Shown one piece after another: positions 13,016 to 27,000 of a DNA stretch of 64,000 bases. Position 1 is the first letter of the stretch, and each line of letters starts with the position of its first letter. A program made the position numbers and the translations under genes. The notes under the pieces were generated by a model. It did no database searches. It was not told the origin of the DNA and was given only the letters and a program-made list of their open reading frames with translations. This stretch comes from Apostichopus japonicus (lineage: Eukaryota; Echinodermata; Holothuroidea; Aspidochirotida; Stichopodidae), in assembly GCF_037975245.1 (NCBI RefSeq), contig NC_092579.1, forward strand, positions 15,834,178 to 15,898,177. Reading direction: 5' to 3'.

Positions 13016-14505
13016 TCATACTGGTGGTGCTCTTTCAGAATTGGTTATGACTAACATTTCAATTGAGTGGTTGCCAGGTAACCCTGATCCTCCTATGCAT
13101 GGTGTGTCAGCATTAAATGTTCTTAAGGGATGATGACAGCAGGACAGATTCCACTTCTGTAGAAGGTATTCGATGCTACGATCAGCACTAAATATGAAAA
13201 AAAATGTATTTACATCAAAATAAATAAAGATTACAGGATTTTGGAGTGGTAACACTAACTGTAATATCTTACAACTCAAATTAGAGTTGTGTTGTTGTTT
13301 TGAGTTACTATGACAACCCATGTAATTACAGATTTATGTCGTTGTATCATCGGTGGGATTGCCAAGGGGGCAACCGCCCCTGAACACCACCTCTGAGCAG
13401 CTCCACATCTTAGCTTCCGACTCTCCGTAGTATAAAAAAGGTGACGGTCACCTCTGGTAATTGCCCTTTGATCATATGATTTGGTTTTAAAGACTTCTAA
13501 GAAGCGTAATTTCGAACTGAAATAGTCCATGCTATCTTGTGACCATTATCTAGTTAGTTTGATAGTTTTGAAGTATATACTTTCTTCCCCTCACCTTGAG
13601 AAGTGAGAATTTCGGTGCTTTGCACGTAGAAATTCATCATTAATAGTTTTCCCCCCGTTGTATACAAATCACTGATCTAAAGCACATCAAATCAATTGTT
13701 TTTTCTGTCATGATTTTCATCATTCGATCCCTACTTGGCATGCAACAAATCATTGAATTTGTATTATCAAAAACCTTGTGGCAACATATATCTGTTTACA
13801 ACCAATTGTTTGATCCTCATTAGTGAAATTATGAACTCTTTACTCCCAAAACAGGAATTTTGTGTATTTATTAATTTAACAGATGTATTTCCTTCTCCCA
13901 AATCTAAAAGGAAGTTCATGGAATGGTTGCAAAATGGTGAAACATTCATTAAATATTTTAGCAGACACACCTTCTCTGTTGGTATGTCACCCAGCATTCA
14001 CAGCTGTTGTTCTTTTCCATAAAGAATTTTATGGTTGCTATGACATCCTCAAAATCTGTCAACAAATGAAAAGCTTGGATAAATGGACATAGCTGTGAGA
14101 TGGCTGGATACAGAGAGTGGCTGGGGAATGAGGGAGAAGGGAAGGGAAAGTAGCGGGGAGGAGAGATTCTGTACACATCACTATTTTTGTTGACAGCGCA
14201 TTATTCTTTCTTTAACAAGTTTCTGGGTATGCTTCTCTTACAGAGACATTCTTTTGGCAGACATTTTAAATCTTTACATTGAAGAGAAAATCTTCCACAC
14301 TGTTATATGAAAATCCCATCTCAATATCTTGTCCCTACCTTAAGATATAGTTGATTGAATGTTACCTATTTTGAATGGCTTAAACCTTTCTTTACTCCAG
14401 GAAGAGGACCACAGTAGGTGGTTTGTGATTTCATCAGTGCACATGTTCTTCAAAAGCTATACTTTCCTGTAATTAAATTCTTGTTGATTTATTCTCGAAA
14501 TGCGA

Positions 14506-14542
<37 letters not shown>

Positions 14543-17500
14543 TATATATATATATATATATATACTTTTCCAGCTCAATTGGTGTGATGACATCATTCAC
14601 TCTGTTGTTGCCAGTTGCATACCAACAACTAGAGCACCAATGGTGCAGAAGCTCATATCTTTTCGAGCTTAAAAATGTAGGGCCCACAAAACTTTATGGC
14701 CCACCAAATTTTTTTCAGATTCCACCAATTTTGGGCCCATGAGGGATAACCCCCCCCCCCCTCTCGGTTAGCAGAATAATTCCTATAATTCCTATTTTCC
14801 CCTTTAAATCCTGTCTTACCCACTCTCTCAAACAATACCACTCACCTACCCTATTAAACTTTCTCCCCTCTACCTGAGCAGACATAACAAGCACTCCCTA
14901 CAAGACATAACTTCACAAGCTGCCTACATACCTCAGGCTCAAAGACTTCTAAGAATCGGCAAGTGCTGATTGGCTATAGGGCTCTCATGCTTACAGTTCA
15001 ACAGTTAATAACAACTCCCAGTCCTGCTTTATTTCCACTAACAGCCTCTGCAGAGCTTAACCACAAATGTAAACAAACACTGCAGTGACTGGGAGACAAA
15101 TTAAAGGAGCTTTGGCAAAAAGTGAAGGCTCAGATTTTTTTTAAACAATGGGGATTAATTGTAATTAATTAACTTTTGACCAAAAATTTTTAGGCATCAC
15201 CTTATTCATACACAATCCAACAATCATCAGTTGAACTTTGAATATGATCCATCAAAATCTTGAGGAGATTGAGATATTTGAAAATATTACAAAGAATGAC
15301 CCCCGATGACCCCCTAAATGACATTTGACCTCAATTTTCCGAACACCCCTCGTAACTCTCATCCCGAGGAACATTGTGACCAAGTTTCATTATAATTGGC
15401 CATACACTGTACGAACAGGAGCAATTTGAAAATATAGGGCCAGGGCCGGGGCCCGGGCCACAAAAGACCCCTAGTTGATCTTTGATCTCAAATTCATGAA
15501 CACCCTGAAGGTAAAACTATCATAGTACTATCGTGACAAACCCTCAACATTGTACCATGGAATCTGTAGGAGAAGAAGCATTTTGCGTATTTCCACAAAA
15601 TGGCCCATTACGGCCCACCGGTGACCTTTGACCCCAAATTTTGGACCATCTCTGATGGCCCTATACCCAATGGTCCTTGTCCAAGTTTCATGAAATTCCA
15701 TCAAACACTGTGCGAGTGGGAGCCGTTTTACCAATTGTTGACGGATAGAGTGATAGACGCCGCACTGTAACAATAGCTCACACCAGCATGCTGGTATGAG
15801 CTAAAAATATCAACAAATTTGACAAATTCATATCTTTGCCAAACAGAATGCTATGCAGATGAGGGTTTGACCTGAAGATGCAAACTATGGCACGTAATTT
15901 GTCATTTAAGCAATCAATATCGACCACTAGAATCGGTTTTAACAGAATAAAAAAAGGGATTCATATTATTATAAAGATTGATCACAAAGGAAAATTACCT
16001 TACCTTTGCTGTCATAGAAGCAATCTGATGCCAAGAGAATATCTTGTGGGGGTAAGGTGACCATTGACGGGGTAAAGATACCCCAAGAAATAGCCAAAGT
16101 ATTGACAGTTTCTATATTATTTGCCTCACAACTCTTTCTGCAATTGTCTAAGCACTTCGGTTGACGGATGTCATCGGTCAGCGTGACAGATGCTCCAAGT
16201 TTTGCAGCCACAATACCTGGAAGACTGGTGCCAGCTCCGATCTACCAGAAAGCAGAGGCAATTGTTCTTACTCTGAAATAAAGTTGATGATAACGGGCAC
16301 AAACTTAATTTTAATATGTTGTAGACTGTTAAAAAGACTCTGCTGTTAGTCCAGGCTGAATTTTGTAACCACTTTTAATTTTTTAGAAATGATCCCTTTC
16401 AAAACATCTGAGGCTGATCAATAAAAGTGGCTGAATTACTTAGTCTGAAACACAGACCATTAGATCAGTTCCTCAGATTCAACACAAATTGATATCCTGT
16501 ACTTGACTAGCTTGTACGTATTCTCCTTTCCATAACATACTAAAGAAAAAAAGGAAGACTTCAAAACAACACCCGGTGACGTAAGGGTCCTCTGAGCCTG
16601 ACCAAGCTCTTGGAATCAATAAGGAATCGCTCTGTTTACAGTTAGAAGGAGTGTAAACATAACATTATAAGAAAACAACAAACCAACCTCTAAAACTTGC
16701 TTGGAATCCACATCATCTTGATGAAACCAGATAAATTGGGCAAGAACTGCTGCACAGGGCCAGACATACATCCCGTATGAAGGATCTAAAACCTATAGAA
16801 TGGTGGAAAATTAAAAAATAGTCGATATCAACCAAATTCTGTAAAGTACCATGTATAGATGTACCAGGCCTTTCTAAATCTATGTAGTAATAATTCTATC
16901 AAAAAGAGTAAAGAAAATCTTTGGCTAGAAGTGAGGGCACCAGTCAATCATAATTTCCCAGTCAGTTATCTGTTGTTCATTCACTTATAATAATTTGTAC
17001 ATGAAAAGCTGAAGTTTTTCTTGAATCCCTTTCCTGTCACTTTCTGAATCGTGTCAAACTTAAACTGAGGCGTGATCCCTGGTTACAGGGTGCGCAAGGT
17101 CCTGTGGCTTCTGACTGCTGCACCAGCAAATATATGGTCACATAGGGCTTTGCCACCAACTAAGGGCTGGATGAATCACTTGGCAAAGAGCAAGAGCTTG
17201 TGACCATAAGGTCACTGGATTGAATTAAGTTGTAGTCCACAAAAAATTGCTTTGCTCTTAATCACTGTTTATGATTTCCCAGTCACTTTTCAGTTGTCAA
17301 TATACTTAGAGTTTTAATTCTACTTAATAATGGGTCAGTGGGTGCTGCACTCACTAAAAATTTGAATAACTGTATGTTTAATATGTAAAAGATCTCATCA
17401 CTTGTACAAATAAGTATCTGGCAATATTTACCTTTTTCCACCATTATTATTATGATTAACAATAACACTGTGGATGGGCCACAAATATATGATCAAGAGT

Positions 17501-17698
17501 TCTCAAATAAAGATATCACATGACTGAATTGCATCAAATTGAATTGAATTATTTGATTTTATGTCCAGAATTGGACATAGCAATGTGGATATTACTTTAT
17601 CCACAATTAATCACCTCTGGAATAAGAACTTCTACATCCTCTCTGTTAGTGTCTTCTGTCGAAGATGCCTGGAATTTAAAGTTTTTATATGCTGCCAT
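13016..17698 (-). CDS. METTL23: METTL23-like class I methyltransferase
   Basis: Five minus-strand exons: 17698-17615, 16792-16688, 16241-16004, 14055-13971 and 13187-13016 (stop TGA). All borders are GT-AG and the frame is kept throughout, giving 227 aa. Family blocks in order: VEVLIPEVLDPSYG, then MYVWPCAAVLAQF, the SAM-binding motif LEIGAGTSLPG (residues 62-72), the acidic strand end TLTDD, LPPQDILLASDCFY, DFEDVIATIKFF and a C-terminal NHSIEMLVI. These match METTL23 block for block; the human protein is 190 aa, and the longer N terminus here agrees with extended vertebrate forms. Mammalian METTL23 is reported to methylate histone H3 arginine 17, with a role in oocytes; activity here is inferred from the family. 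An upstream non-coding exon is possible, because an AG acceptor-like site precedes the ATG. A minus-strand AATAAA lies at 12759-12764. Confidence 0.93.
14509..14566. repeat. (TA)n microsatellite in METTL23-like intron 3
   Basis: Almost uninterrupted AT dinucleotide run with one ACT interruption. It gives the Ile-Tyr repeat reading frames on both strands, which are not genes. Confidence 0.95.
15300..15806 (+). repeat. Dispersed repeat of ~165-bp modules ending in a hairpin
   Basis: Three diverged modules begin near 15318, 15475 and 15620. They share a TTTGACCTCAAATT-like segment followed by GAACACC, and two of them share CCAAGTTTCAT with an ACACTGTRCGA block downstream. The right end is a 28-base near-perfect palindrome at 15775-15802 (AGCTCA, then ACCAGCATGCTGGT, then TGAGCT). 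The architecture resembles dispersed repeats common in marine invertebrate genomes; I do not know a family name for it. It lies in intron 3 of the METTL23-like gene. Confidence 0.65.
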
Positions 17699-18799
17699 AC
17701 CTCTTACAGTTGAGATTGGGAAGCAGTGTTAGTTTTGCCAGAACTTGGTCAACATGAAACTGTATGAATGAGAAAACAAAATACAGCTGACTTAAAGTCA
17801 TATATTTTTACAGGACAAAATTGTAAACGCTGATAACAGGTAATCAAATATCCTAAAAAATGCTGCAAAGATTTGAAAATCATGGGTAGGTTAGGAACTG
17901 CATAATTCTTTCTTTTGATCAAAATGATCTATTTGGCAGTAACGGAATGCATAAATTAGGCTCAACTTTTCTTCCTCACTTCACTATATTAGGAGTACCA
18001 GTTAAGCGATACTAAAGTGAACTAAGCTTAGACTTAGAGTCCTACATTGATGAAAAATATCCCATGTCCTTGTTGCATGAAAAAAGGGACAAGCTCGTTG
18101 TGTCACCAGTGAAAAGTCTTCTGATGATCGTCACATTTCCATCTTTTCAATATTCCTCAAAGGTGTCGTTACAATGCAGAAAGTGGTCTTCGTTGATTAA
18201 AGTAGACTTATTGTGGGCAAGGTGACTTACCAACATTACGCTTACCATTCGGCTTGCTACTAAAGCAGAATGCTGACGCTTGTGGTAGGCCATGTGGGAC
18301 AAATACACCATATTATACACTCTCACACACAGTAGTACACATGGGAACTACATTAATTGTAATTTATTTGAAATAATGCTGATGTTCACGTAGCACATTT
18401 TGGTGGAATATTACAATTTTACGATACGATGTGTCTTGTAAAATGACGTTCCCGCCATTAGGCCCTTCAGCGAGCCAGGAGCGAAACCCCGGGGCAGGAA
18501 AAATAAGACTCATATGTTTTGAGAGCGAAATATTTTGAGAGTATGAAATATATACTTCGAAGGCCGGTTCGGAAGACAGTGCTGAACGTGATTGGAGGAA
18601 AGTAGCATGGTTTGGGGAGGCGATGCGTGATCGCTGGTTTCCCGGTGTCCTATTGATGTGTCGGAGCGATGAAAGGATACGAATGTTAGGCGGACGTCAC
18701 TGGGGAGCTACGGCTCAGGCGTTGGGAAAAGGGCCCGTTGGTGGATAAACGTCGGTGAAGATGCGGTATGCTGCCATCTCGATCTTGACTGCTTTCTTG

Positions 18800-19405
18800 T
18801 TATTCAGAGGCAAGTTGCGTATTCGTGGTATTAGTGCTAACATAAGTGAGATCATTAATTTAAATATTAAATAATAGTGGTCCACGGGTGGAACCTTGTG
18901 GGGGCCACATGATATGGGAGAGAGATCAGACTTTGTATTATGGAGTAAGTCAAATTGAGTATATGTTCAGATAAATAAGTTGTGAACCATTTCAAGGGAA
19001 TACCACGCATACTGTAATGAGATAGTTTTTGAAATAGAATGCGATATGATCAAAGGTATAAATGCCTTCGAAAGGTCAACAATGTGCCTGAAACAAACTC
19101 CCTCTTTTCAAAACCTGCAGTTATCTGATTAGTAAAATGTATGAGTGCGTGCACCTGCCGTCGACCGAATGGTAAGAAACTAAATTGATAATGATATAAG
19201 ATATTAGTGTTGTCTAAGAAGTTATAAAGCCTATTAAAGGCTACTCTGTCGGATATTTTAGATTCATATACTTGGTAAAATGGAAATAGGCCTATCCTTC
19301 TCTACTGTAAGAGGATTCACCTGATTAAAATTGGCATAACACGAGCAATTTTTAAATTATTTGGAACAATAGCTAGACTAAACGACAAATTCATAATATG
19401 GGAAA
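18800..19405 (-). pseudogene. Decayed LINE reverse transcriptase (CR1/Jockey-like)
   Basis: Translated in pieces on the minus strand, the region shows ordered RT blocks: IVPNNLKIARVMPI, SKISDRVAFNRLYNFL, LYHYQFSFLPFGRRQVHALI, VDLSKAF followed after a one-base loss by DHIAFYFKNYL, then CGPPQGSTRGPLLFNI with an in-frame TAA where the family has Tyr, then INDLTYV. The FADD/YADD block and endonuclease are not found. Stops and frameshifts make it non-functional. The PQGS-x-x-GPLLF and VDLSKAFD blocks point to CR1/Jockey-type LINEs and differ from the RTE-like copy near 3 kb. Confidence 0.82.
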
Positions 19406-21029
19406 GTGGTTTACACACACGTATATACCCACACACACACAATACTCACAATCATGCGGGCACATGGGGACACGTCCACTCACTTTCTGCATGGTGGGGG
19501 ACACAATATCAACTCCCCCCATGTTTATTCCAGGTATTGGTTCTTTTGTACAATGCTCTTGAGCATGTTTTATTTCATGATAACAGCACTTTAATATATG
19601 GTATTTATTATTATTATTATTTTATATTATATATATATTATAGTTATTATTTGGTGACTGACTAGTGTAGGCACTAGGCCTATCAGGCTCATAAAGACTC
19701 GTGTATCTCATAAACATCGCGCTATGAGATTAATAGTTATTAATGTTTCATTCTCATTTATTCCCCCCCCCCCACTTACCCCGGATGAAACATACATATT
19801 TTTCCAACTGGGTTGAAATAAGAATTACGTTCATTTACAGTGTAAATTAAACGAGGAACTGCGCCTATACACCGTTGAGGTTATCTGCTAACCCAGCAAA
19901 TAACGAAAGTCGCTAATATCCTTTGTAGTGTTTTATTTTTATATTTTATAGTATGTTGAATTTCACCTATAAAAGTAACATAACACTATATGTACATCAT
20001 AATGTGCGTTCAGTTTGGTTAGCAATGCCACTCATAATAGTTTTTAAGTGTTTTGAGATAATTATATATTTTCACATGAGTTTTGAGACAGATACATACA
20101 CATGGTGCTACGCCTGGGTGTTAAGCTGCTAGTCAAATAACTCATTATATCTGAATTTTTAGAAGTTATGTACATATGTTCACCAAATATTATATCTGTG
20201 ATTAAGTTAACTGATCATGCCAATTACAGGACCATAGCTTGCGGCGGGGGTGGGAATGGGGGGGGGGAGCTACCCCCTGAGATTCTACTTCCTAAATGAC
20301 AGTAGGCCTATGATAATGTGCACGCCTGGACAGTATGCGCTATTTCAATTAGTTATAGCGAAATGTTCATATCATTTCTTCTGATTACATTAGTCAATAG
20401 TGTACAACCTCAACATTATACGTATACTATTGTAAGAATTGCGTTCAAAATAATATTTATTTTGTCTACATATGACATATATAGGCCTATCAGTTTCATC
20501 GTTAGCCGGCCCAATATCAGTGCCCCAATGTGTTAACTAAGAATATTGATGACTCACTTGCCCCCCCCCCCCCCCCTATCAGGTAGGTCCCTTTATAGCA
20601 TATCAAACAAATAATGATAACACAAACCTTACAATTAATTTACACCTATATTTCCCATGTGGCTTCCCCTCAGCATATAGACTACGACAGAATGCCCTAG
20701 CGTGCTTTTATATAACTTCAATTACCTGTATAAAACAATGAATAAAGCAGAGATATATATTAGTAACGTAAAGTCCTATTTTCCCCCTTCAAAATTATTT
20801 TACCGAATAAACTTTTTTCTAATTTACTTTTTCTTTATTTTCTATATTGTGCCCTCTCTCTCTAAACAATTCACAAGCTCACTCAGATCTCACTAATTTG
20901 CTATAGCGTCCCCTCTTCGTATAGTCTGCTGTGATGTATGTCTGCATTGATTACATGATCAAGAGATTATCAGACGCTACCCTAACTTTGACACACAGTA
21001 AAGAGATTATCTCCATTGACTGCGGGATT
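19406..21029. other. Spacer upstream of the SUN gene
   Basis: A CA-rich patch (19414-19445), a TTA/TA-rich patch (19606-19650) and several poly-C or poly-G tracts (19764-19775, 20260-20270, 20561-20576) are visible. There is no coding exon I can support. The SUN promoter presumably lies near the right end, but I see no convincing core element. Confidence 0.45.
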
Positions 21030-24000
21030 ATGGCGAATCGTAAAAGAACCAGCCCTTTCCAGAAAAGGGGGCGAAGTGAAAGGTAAAGATTCCATCTCAA
21101 ATTGTTTCAGACGGATTTAGTCCTAGCAGCAAACCAGAGACTACAGAGACAGCAACGATCGACTGAGTGTAAAGCAATAGGCTAGTGAGCGTACACTACA
21201 GTTGGCCTAGCCTAACAAACCTTGCTTGAATAATTCCTAGCATAGCGTCTTTACGTTAGGCTAGGCATAATGTAGAATTCGGAAATTAGTGTTATTAGTG
21301 TCACTAACTTGAATTTAGCGTAGGACTAGAAGGTCATGTACAAACTAGTGTTAATTATTATTCCGCACGGATTGCCTTAAGATTGATAAGGCTAGTATAA
21401 TGTATCCATGACAGCATTATCTATTTGAATCCAATATTAATTATTAGACCTAAGGCTCAGCACTGGCTTAGGCTAGCCTTTTACTTCTGTTAAGTTTAAG
21501 CTAAGATATGCAATTACAGGTGCTTCCAGCATTTGCTTCACAATATTTTACATATAAGCTCTAGGCCCGAAAAGATCGTTTACCAAATTACTGATGGCCA
21601 AATTTGCTTTACCATTCAGCCAGCTCACTATTTTAATATTATTGAAGTCATGATGCTTGTCTCCTGCATCAGCTTTTCCCTCCAAACAACAGTGAATATG
21701 TTCCATTTATTCAGCAAGAAAAACATGAGTAAGTTTTCATATCTTTCAGTTTAGTACCAGTACAGCATAATACAAAAAAATTTGCACAGTTTTAATGTAG
21801 GTATATATAACTTTGATTGTCATGACTACACCTGTGTACTGTACAGTATTAACCAGTACAGTTAACAAGATCCTTGTTACAATCTAAGGAGGGAACATCA
21901 TCTTTATGCAATTAGCCTCAGTCTGAATTATTGTCAGGAAGACGTTCTTAAACCATCTATCAGAATCATGCGGTATGCACTGTTTGCTCAAAGGATATGT
22001 AGTTTTGTACGATTCCAATTTACCTGAACTTGACTAATCCTTTGATTGTTACTCAGAAAATATGAGAGATCAATTATCTTTTACAGGACTAAATAGCATA
22101 GAGCATTGATCAAACTTGTGTCACTATACAGCACTGATAATAACGTGATTGCATGCTGATAAAACAAGATCTGTTAAGCCTGTATTTAATATCTACTGTA
22201 GGCCTATAGTATATTGCAATACCACAAACAGTGAAGTTTTGTTTTGTTTTGTAAATTAAATCATTTTAGGCCATCTATGGATAGTATTTACCATACTTAG
22301 AAAGCAGTTTTGGGCCTTAGTGGACTTTAGACCTCCCACTGTACTCCTTAGCTCATACTAGTAAGAACATGCAAACATGATTTGGCTACACATAAGAAAA
22401 GACACCGGAATGCATACAGAATGGTTAGTGTAGGTTACAGCAACTGTTTATTAATAAATAGAAATATAGAAATTCAGGCCTACAATTTCACAATTCTAAA
22501 AGTTACTAAGTGTGTAAAATATCTGTTCGCTAAAATCAAGTTCACACTGGGATTTTGCTGATTTACAACACCCATCATTTACTGTATGGCTTTTATGAGT
22601 AGCTCAGTAGCATTTGCTGATAATGAGCAGTTATACAGAGCATATATGTTAGGTACACAGAATATCCATTATGTCCAGTATACAGTGCGATACAGTATAA
22701 TCCAGGGAATAAGTTATCCAGTACTGCATCACAAAATACCATGCAATAGAGTCAAATCGTTACACGGGTGCAGCAAATATGTATATTAAAGCAGGTTTTT
22801 TAACACAGGTACCATATAGTATTTGACAGATTACAGAGCATTCAAAACTGCTATACAAACTTGGAACACTAAATTATTCTTTGCCATCTCTTAAACAGCA
22901 CTGTCTCTGAATTTCTGAGGAATTTTTGTTGTTGTCAAAGTGTAGCTTGAACCCTACAGACTTAACATCTACAGTAACATTACATGTCAACAACACACAC
23001 CTACACATATTTTTATCTTTAACTTTGTTAACTGCTATAAAATGTTACAGTATTTAAGAGATTGGTTTATAAGTAATCAATTGATACACTTTCACACTCC
23101 AGCATCATCTTTGTCAGTCTGAATTGTCCTTAAGTTAAAAAATAAAAGTTAAATACATTTATTTATTCAGCTAACAAACCCACAAACTTGAGCAAATAGA
23201 CTGTTTACAGAACTTGTTAACTAAATGTACTTAAGACCAAATCTAAGAACTCCAAAGTGAATGCTCAATTCCTAATGCACACACTTCATGTTTTTCTAGT
23301 TAGTTTGTGTTGAGCACAGTAGGTGTACATTGGGAGGGAGTGTTTTGTTACCTCTGACATCATAAATTGTGATTAATTAGGTCTCTGACTGAGATTTAAT
23401 ACTCATCAACACAGTATCAAAGTACTGCACTGACAACTTGCAATTACTGTATAGTATATATGTTGTTCAATTGCAGCCTTTCTTGTTCATTTATTTTGGA
23501 AACCTGCATGAAAATCATTAAATAATAATTCCCCATATAATTTAATTGAAATAAATTCTAATTTGTTGTCAGTATTATTGTACTAGCATTCTACAGGTGT
23601 AGTATGTTCAACAGTATTTACTGCATACTGCCCCCCCCCCCCCTCCCTCTTTAATCTTGGAACCAGTAGATTAATACAAAGCTAATAAGTGAAGTGTATG
23701 AGTGTATACATGTACAGTAAATTATTCTCACAAAGTGTTAAACAGTAAGTTAAGCCTATAAATTATATCAACTGGGGTTACAAATTGAGAAACGCAGAGT
23801 AATGATTGTAGTACCCCAGTGAAGATGTCTGTCTAATTATTAGAAATGAAAATAATGGAATAACAGAACAAGGATAAACATTCCAAAACTTAAACAAGGA
23901 ATAAAAAAATTTGCTATGTTATGAACAGCTGTTGTAGCTGGTCCATAGTGTGTTAGACATTACCTGAAGTCAAAGTAATGTTACTCAGGGCAAACTTTTA

Positions 24001-27000
24001 AGGTTTTTTATTCTGGTTGTCCTTCAATCACATCTTACTTTTTGGTTGTCCGAACAGCAAATTTGGTTGACCAAAAAAATCTACCAAAGTAACAAAGAAT
24101 GATCAATATGTACTGTACACTGTTGGAGAGATGTGTAGGTTTGGGTAAGAGAATACCAGACAAAAAATAAAAACATAAACAAAACAACAATCACACTATA
24201 TTTGTTTTCTATTTTGGTATCTCCAAAGTGATTAAGGATGATACCAAATTATCATTTTACCTTTTTACAACCACCAGAGCTAAAGTTGGTAGTCCCAACA
24301 GGAATTTGGTCGTCTCGGACGACCATTAAAAGTTTACGATGTTACCAAAAATGTACTTTACTGTATTGATGTACAGTACAGTATAAATTTAGCTAAATTT
24401 CTTATAAATATATACTGAAAATTCTGTGCACACATGAAAATTTCAGGTTTTCTTTTGCTTTCAAAAGAACAGTCCTTTCAAGAGTTGTATTCAAGCCACT
24501 TTCTGTAAATTGAAAGTCCATTTCAATAGTAGGCTATAATCTGTTTATAAATCTTTGTGTATATACATGAAAGTGTAAATTACTATCATTCCCACACATA
24601 TTTAGCAATACAGATCTATTTCATCCAAACTTCACTTTGTCCATAAATAGTTACTACGTGTCAACATCTCTTCTTGTATACTGTACAATGTTATGTCTGT
24701 AATACAGTATCTTGCAAGGTAATCAATCAGGGTTCTGCAGACTAGCTTACACTTCCTGTATATAGTATCGATCATGAATATTCAAATAATCAACGATTTC
24801 CTGTCGAGGTCAGACTTCCTCGTTATTAGACTGCATGAGGTCTGAGAAGACTTTTTCAAATTTCGTTACGAACCGTTGCAGATGCATAAGTTGGATTTTG
24901 TTTGAATACACATCCTGTATGAAGAAGTGAAAACATTATTAGCATGCATCTGGATGGAATTTGATGGAAGTTGTTAAATTTTGGTGTGAAATTGGGATGA
25001 TTACTGAGGAAACTTAACAACTACAGCTCAAGGTTTGTTTATTACTAGTACTACAGGGCCTACAGTATGTACAGTATACATTGATGTCGTTTAAATGCAT
25101 GTCTTTAGTATTACGTACCTTCCTCAATGCTGATACTTTCTATCCCTGATACTGAATCAACTCATGAAAGATTGCTACAGTAAATTGATTTAAGTACTTG
25201 ATTATGTACCTCACTATGTTGAATTTAACAGTTTTTACCAAATTTTAAAGTCATTTTTCAAGCTACTCCCACATTGTTGTCATCAGTATGGCAATTATTA
25301 CCCTGTGAATATTGTTCCTTATATTTGTCCTAAGCAGGGCAAATTAGGTATTTTTTCTTTCTTCTGGTTTCAATCGGACAACCAGGCCTTCCTACTGTAT
25401 GGTTGTCCGAACAGCAACTTTTGCTGTACGAAAAAATAAAGCAAGATTACATGTTTACAATGTTTACACTGTAGGAGAGATATGTACAGTGGGTAAGAAC
25501 ATCAGCTTTGGGGATGATTTGTGATACAATTTATCATTTTACCTATCTGAGGGTATTTATTTACGGTACTAAGTTACTATGCAATCTCAACTTGATGTTA
25601 CAAACAACTACAGTAGCCGGCCGTCGCACAATCTCCAAAGATGTACATATCAGTTTTTGCACACAGAATATGCAGTATATATTTTATAAGATATCATATT
25701 TAGAACTCTCAAAACTGGTACATAAAGTTTGAACACTGAATTATTCCCCGTCATGGAACATCATCTACCAAAGTGAAAATTATATTATTTCTTTCTCTGT
25801 TTTCTTTCAGACCCACATTAAAATTTCAAGATCCAAGAGATACTGAAGAATTTGTGTTATCCCAGTAAGTAAACCAGCGAGTCTCGTCCAATATTGTACT
25901 TAAAACTGCACAACATTAGGATTAGTTCTGTACTGTACATTCATCACTACATTTTTAATAGTCTACCTTGCTTTGTTAGTATGGTTTAAACTCTTACATC
26001 ATATTAATTTTTATCTTTTTGTCTGTGTGCTCCTTCTCTGTACTTTATATTAAGTATAACTACCTCTATTTTGTTTTACTTCTTCTTTGTTTGTATTTTA
26101 ACTTTTATTTGTACAGCGCCTTAGAGCATTTATATTTTATTTGATAAGGTGCTTTATAAGTTTGGAATATTATTATTATATTATTATATCACTCTGTGGC
26201 CCTGTTTGATACTACCATATGTTGAGACCATTATGGTGGCACAGGGAATTAAAACTAGGGCTACAGTACTAGTAGGTCCATTTGTTGAAAGGCAATAATA
26301 ATTGCGTTGAGTAGGGTAAAATGTAAGACATGAACTACACCCTGCTTAACCCCTCTGCGCCTGCCTCTTCCCCACCCCCTCCGGCCCTGATAAAAAAATG
26401 TTATAGTTTCCTGTGGATACTGTACATTGCATTTCATATTGCACAATTGAAGTTACTCTATCTGTGGTTCTAATTACTGAATTTTAAACAGAACTAGTTC
26501 CAAACTGAAAAGAGCAACTTACACATTCTTTTCTTTGTATTTCGAACAAACACCATTTTTCCCCTTCATTTTCCAGGGACAAGACTGATTATACTTACTC
26601 AAGAAGGTATGTGTCCCTTATGATTTATTGTTTTTAATTGTCTTATTAAGATTTTACTCTCTTTTCTTATTACTATCAGATATTTTTATGAACCCGATCA
26701 AAACCTATTTTGTTGTGAGCTTCCAGCCCCTCCCAGTTCAGTTTGCCTCACTTGTACTGGTAAATTGCTGTTTGGTTCGGTTTCTGTTTGGTTGAAATCT
26801 ACATAGAACCTGGTATGATATATACTACAGTTATACTTAATGCAAATTAGCTACACAGCTATACAGTTTTTGTACATACATGTCCTGTACCAAACAATTT
26901 AGTGATTTCACTATTTTTGGACGTAATTGATACAGCTCAAACTACAGTTACTGTAGGGATGTATGTGACTATCCTCCCCTGATCATATAGAATCACATTA

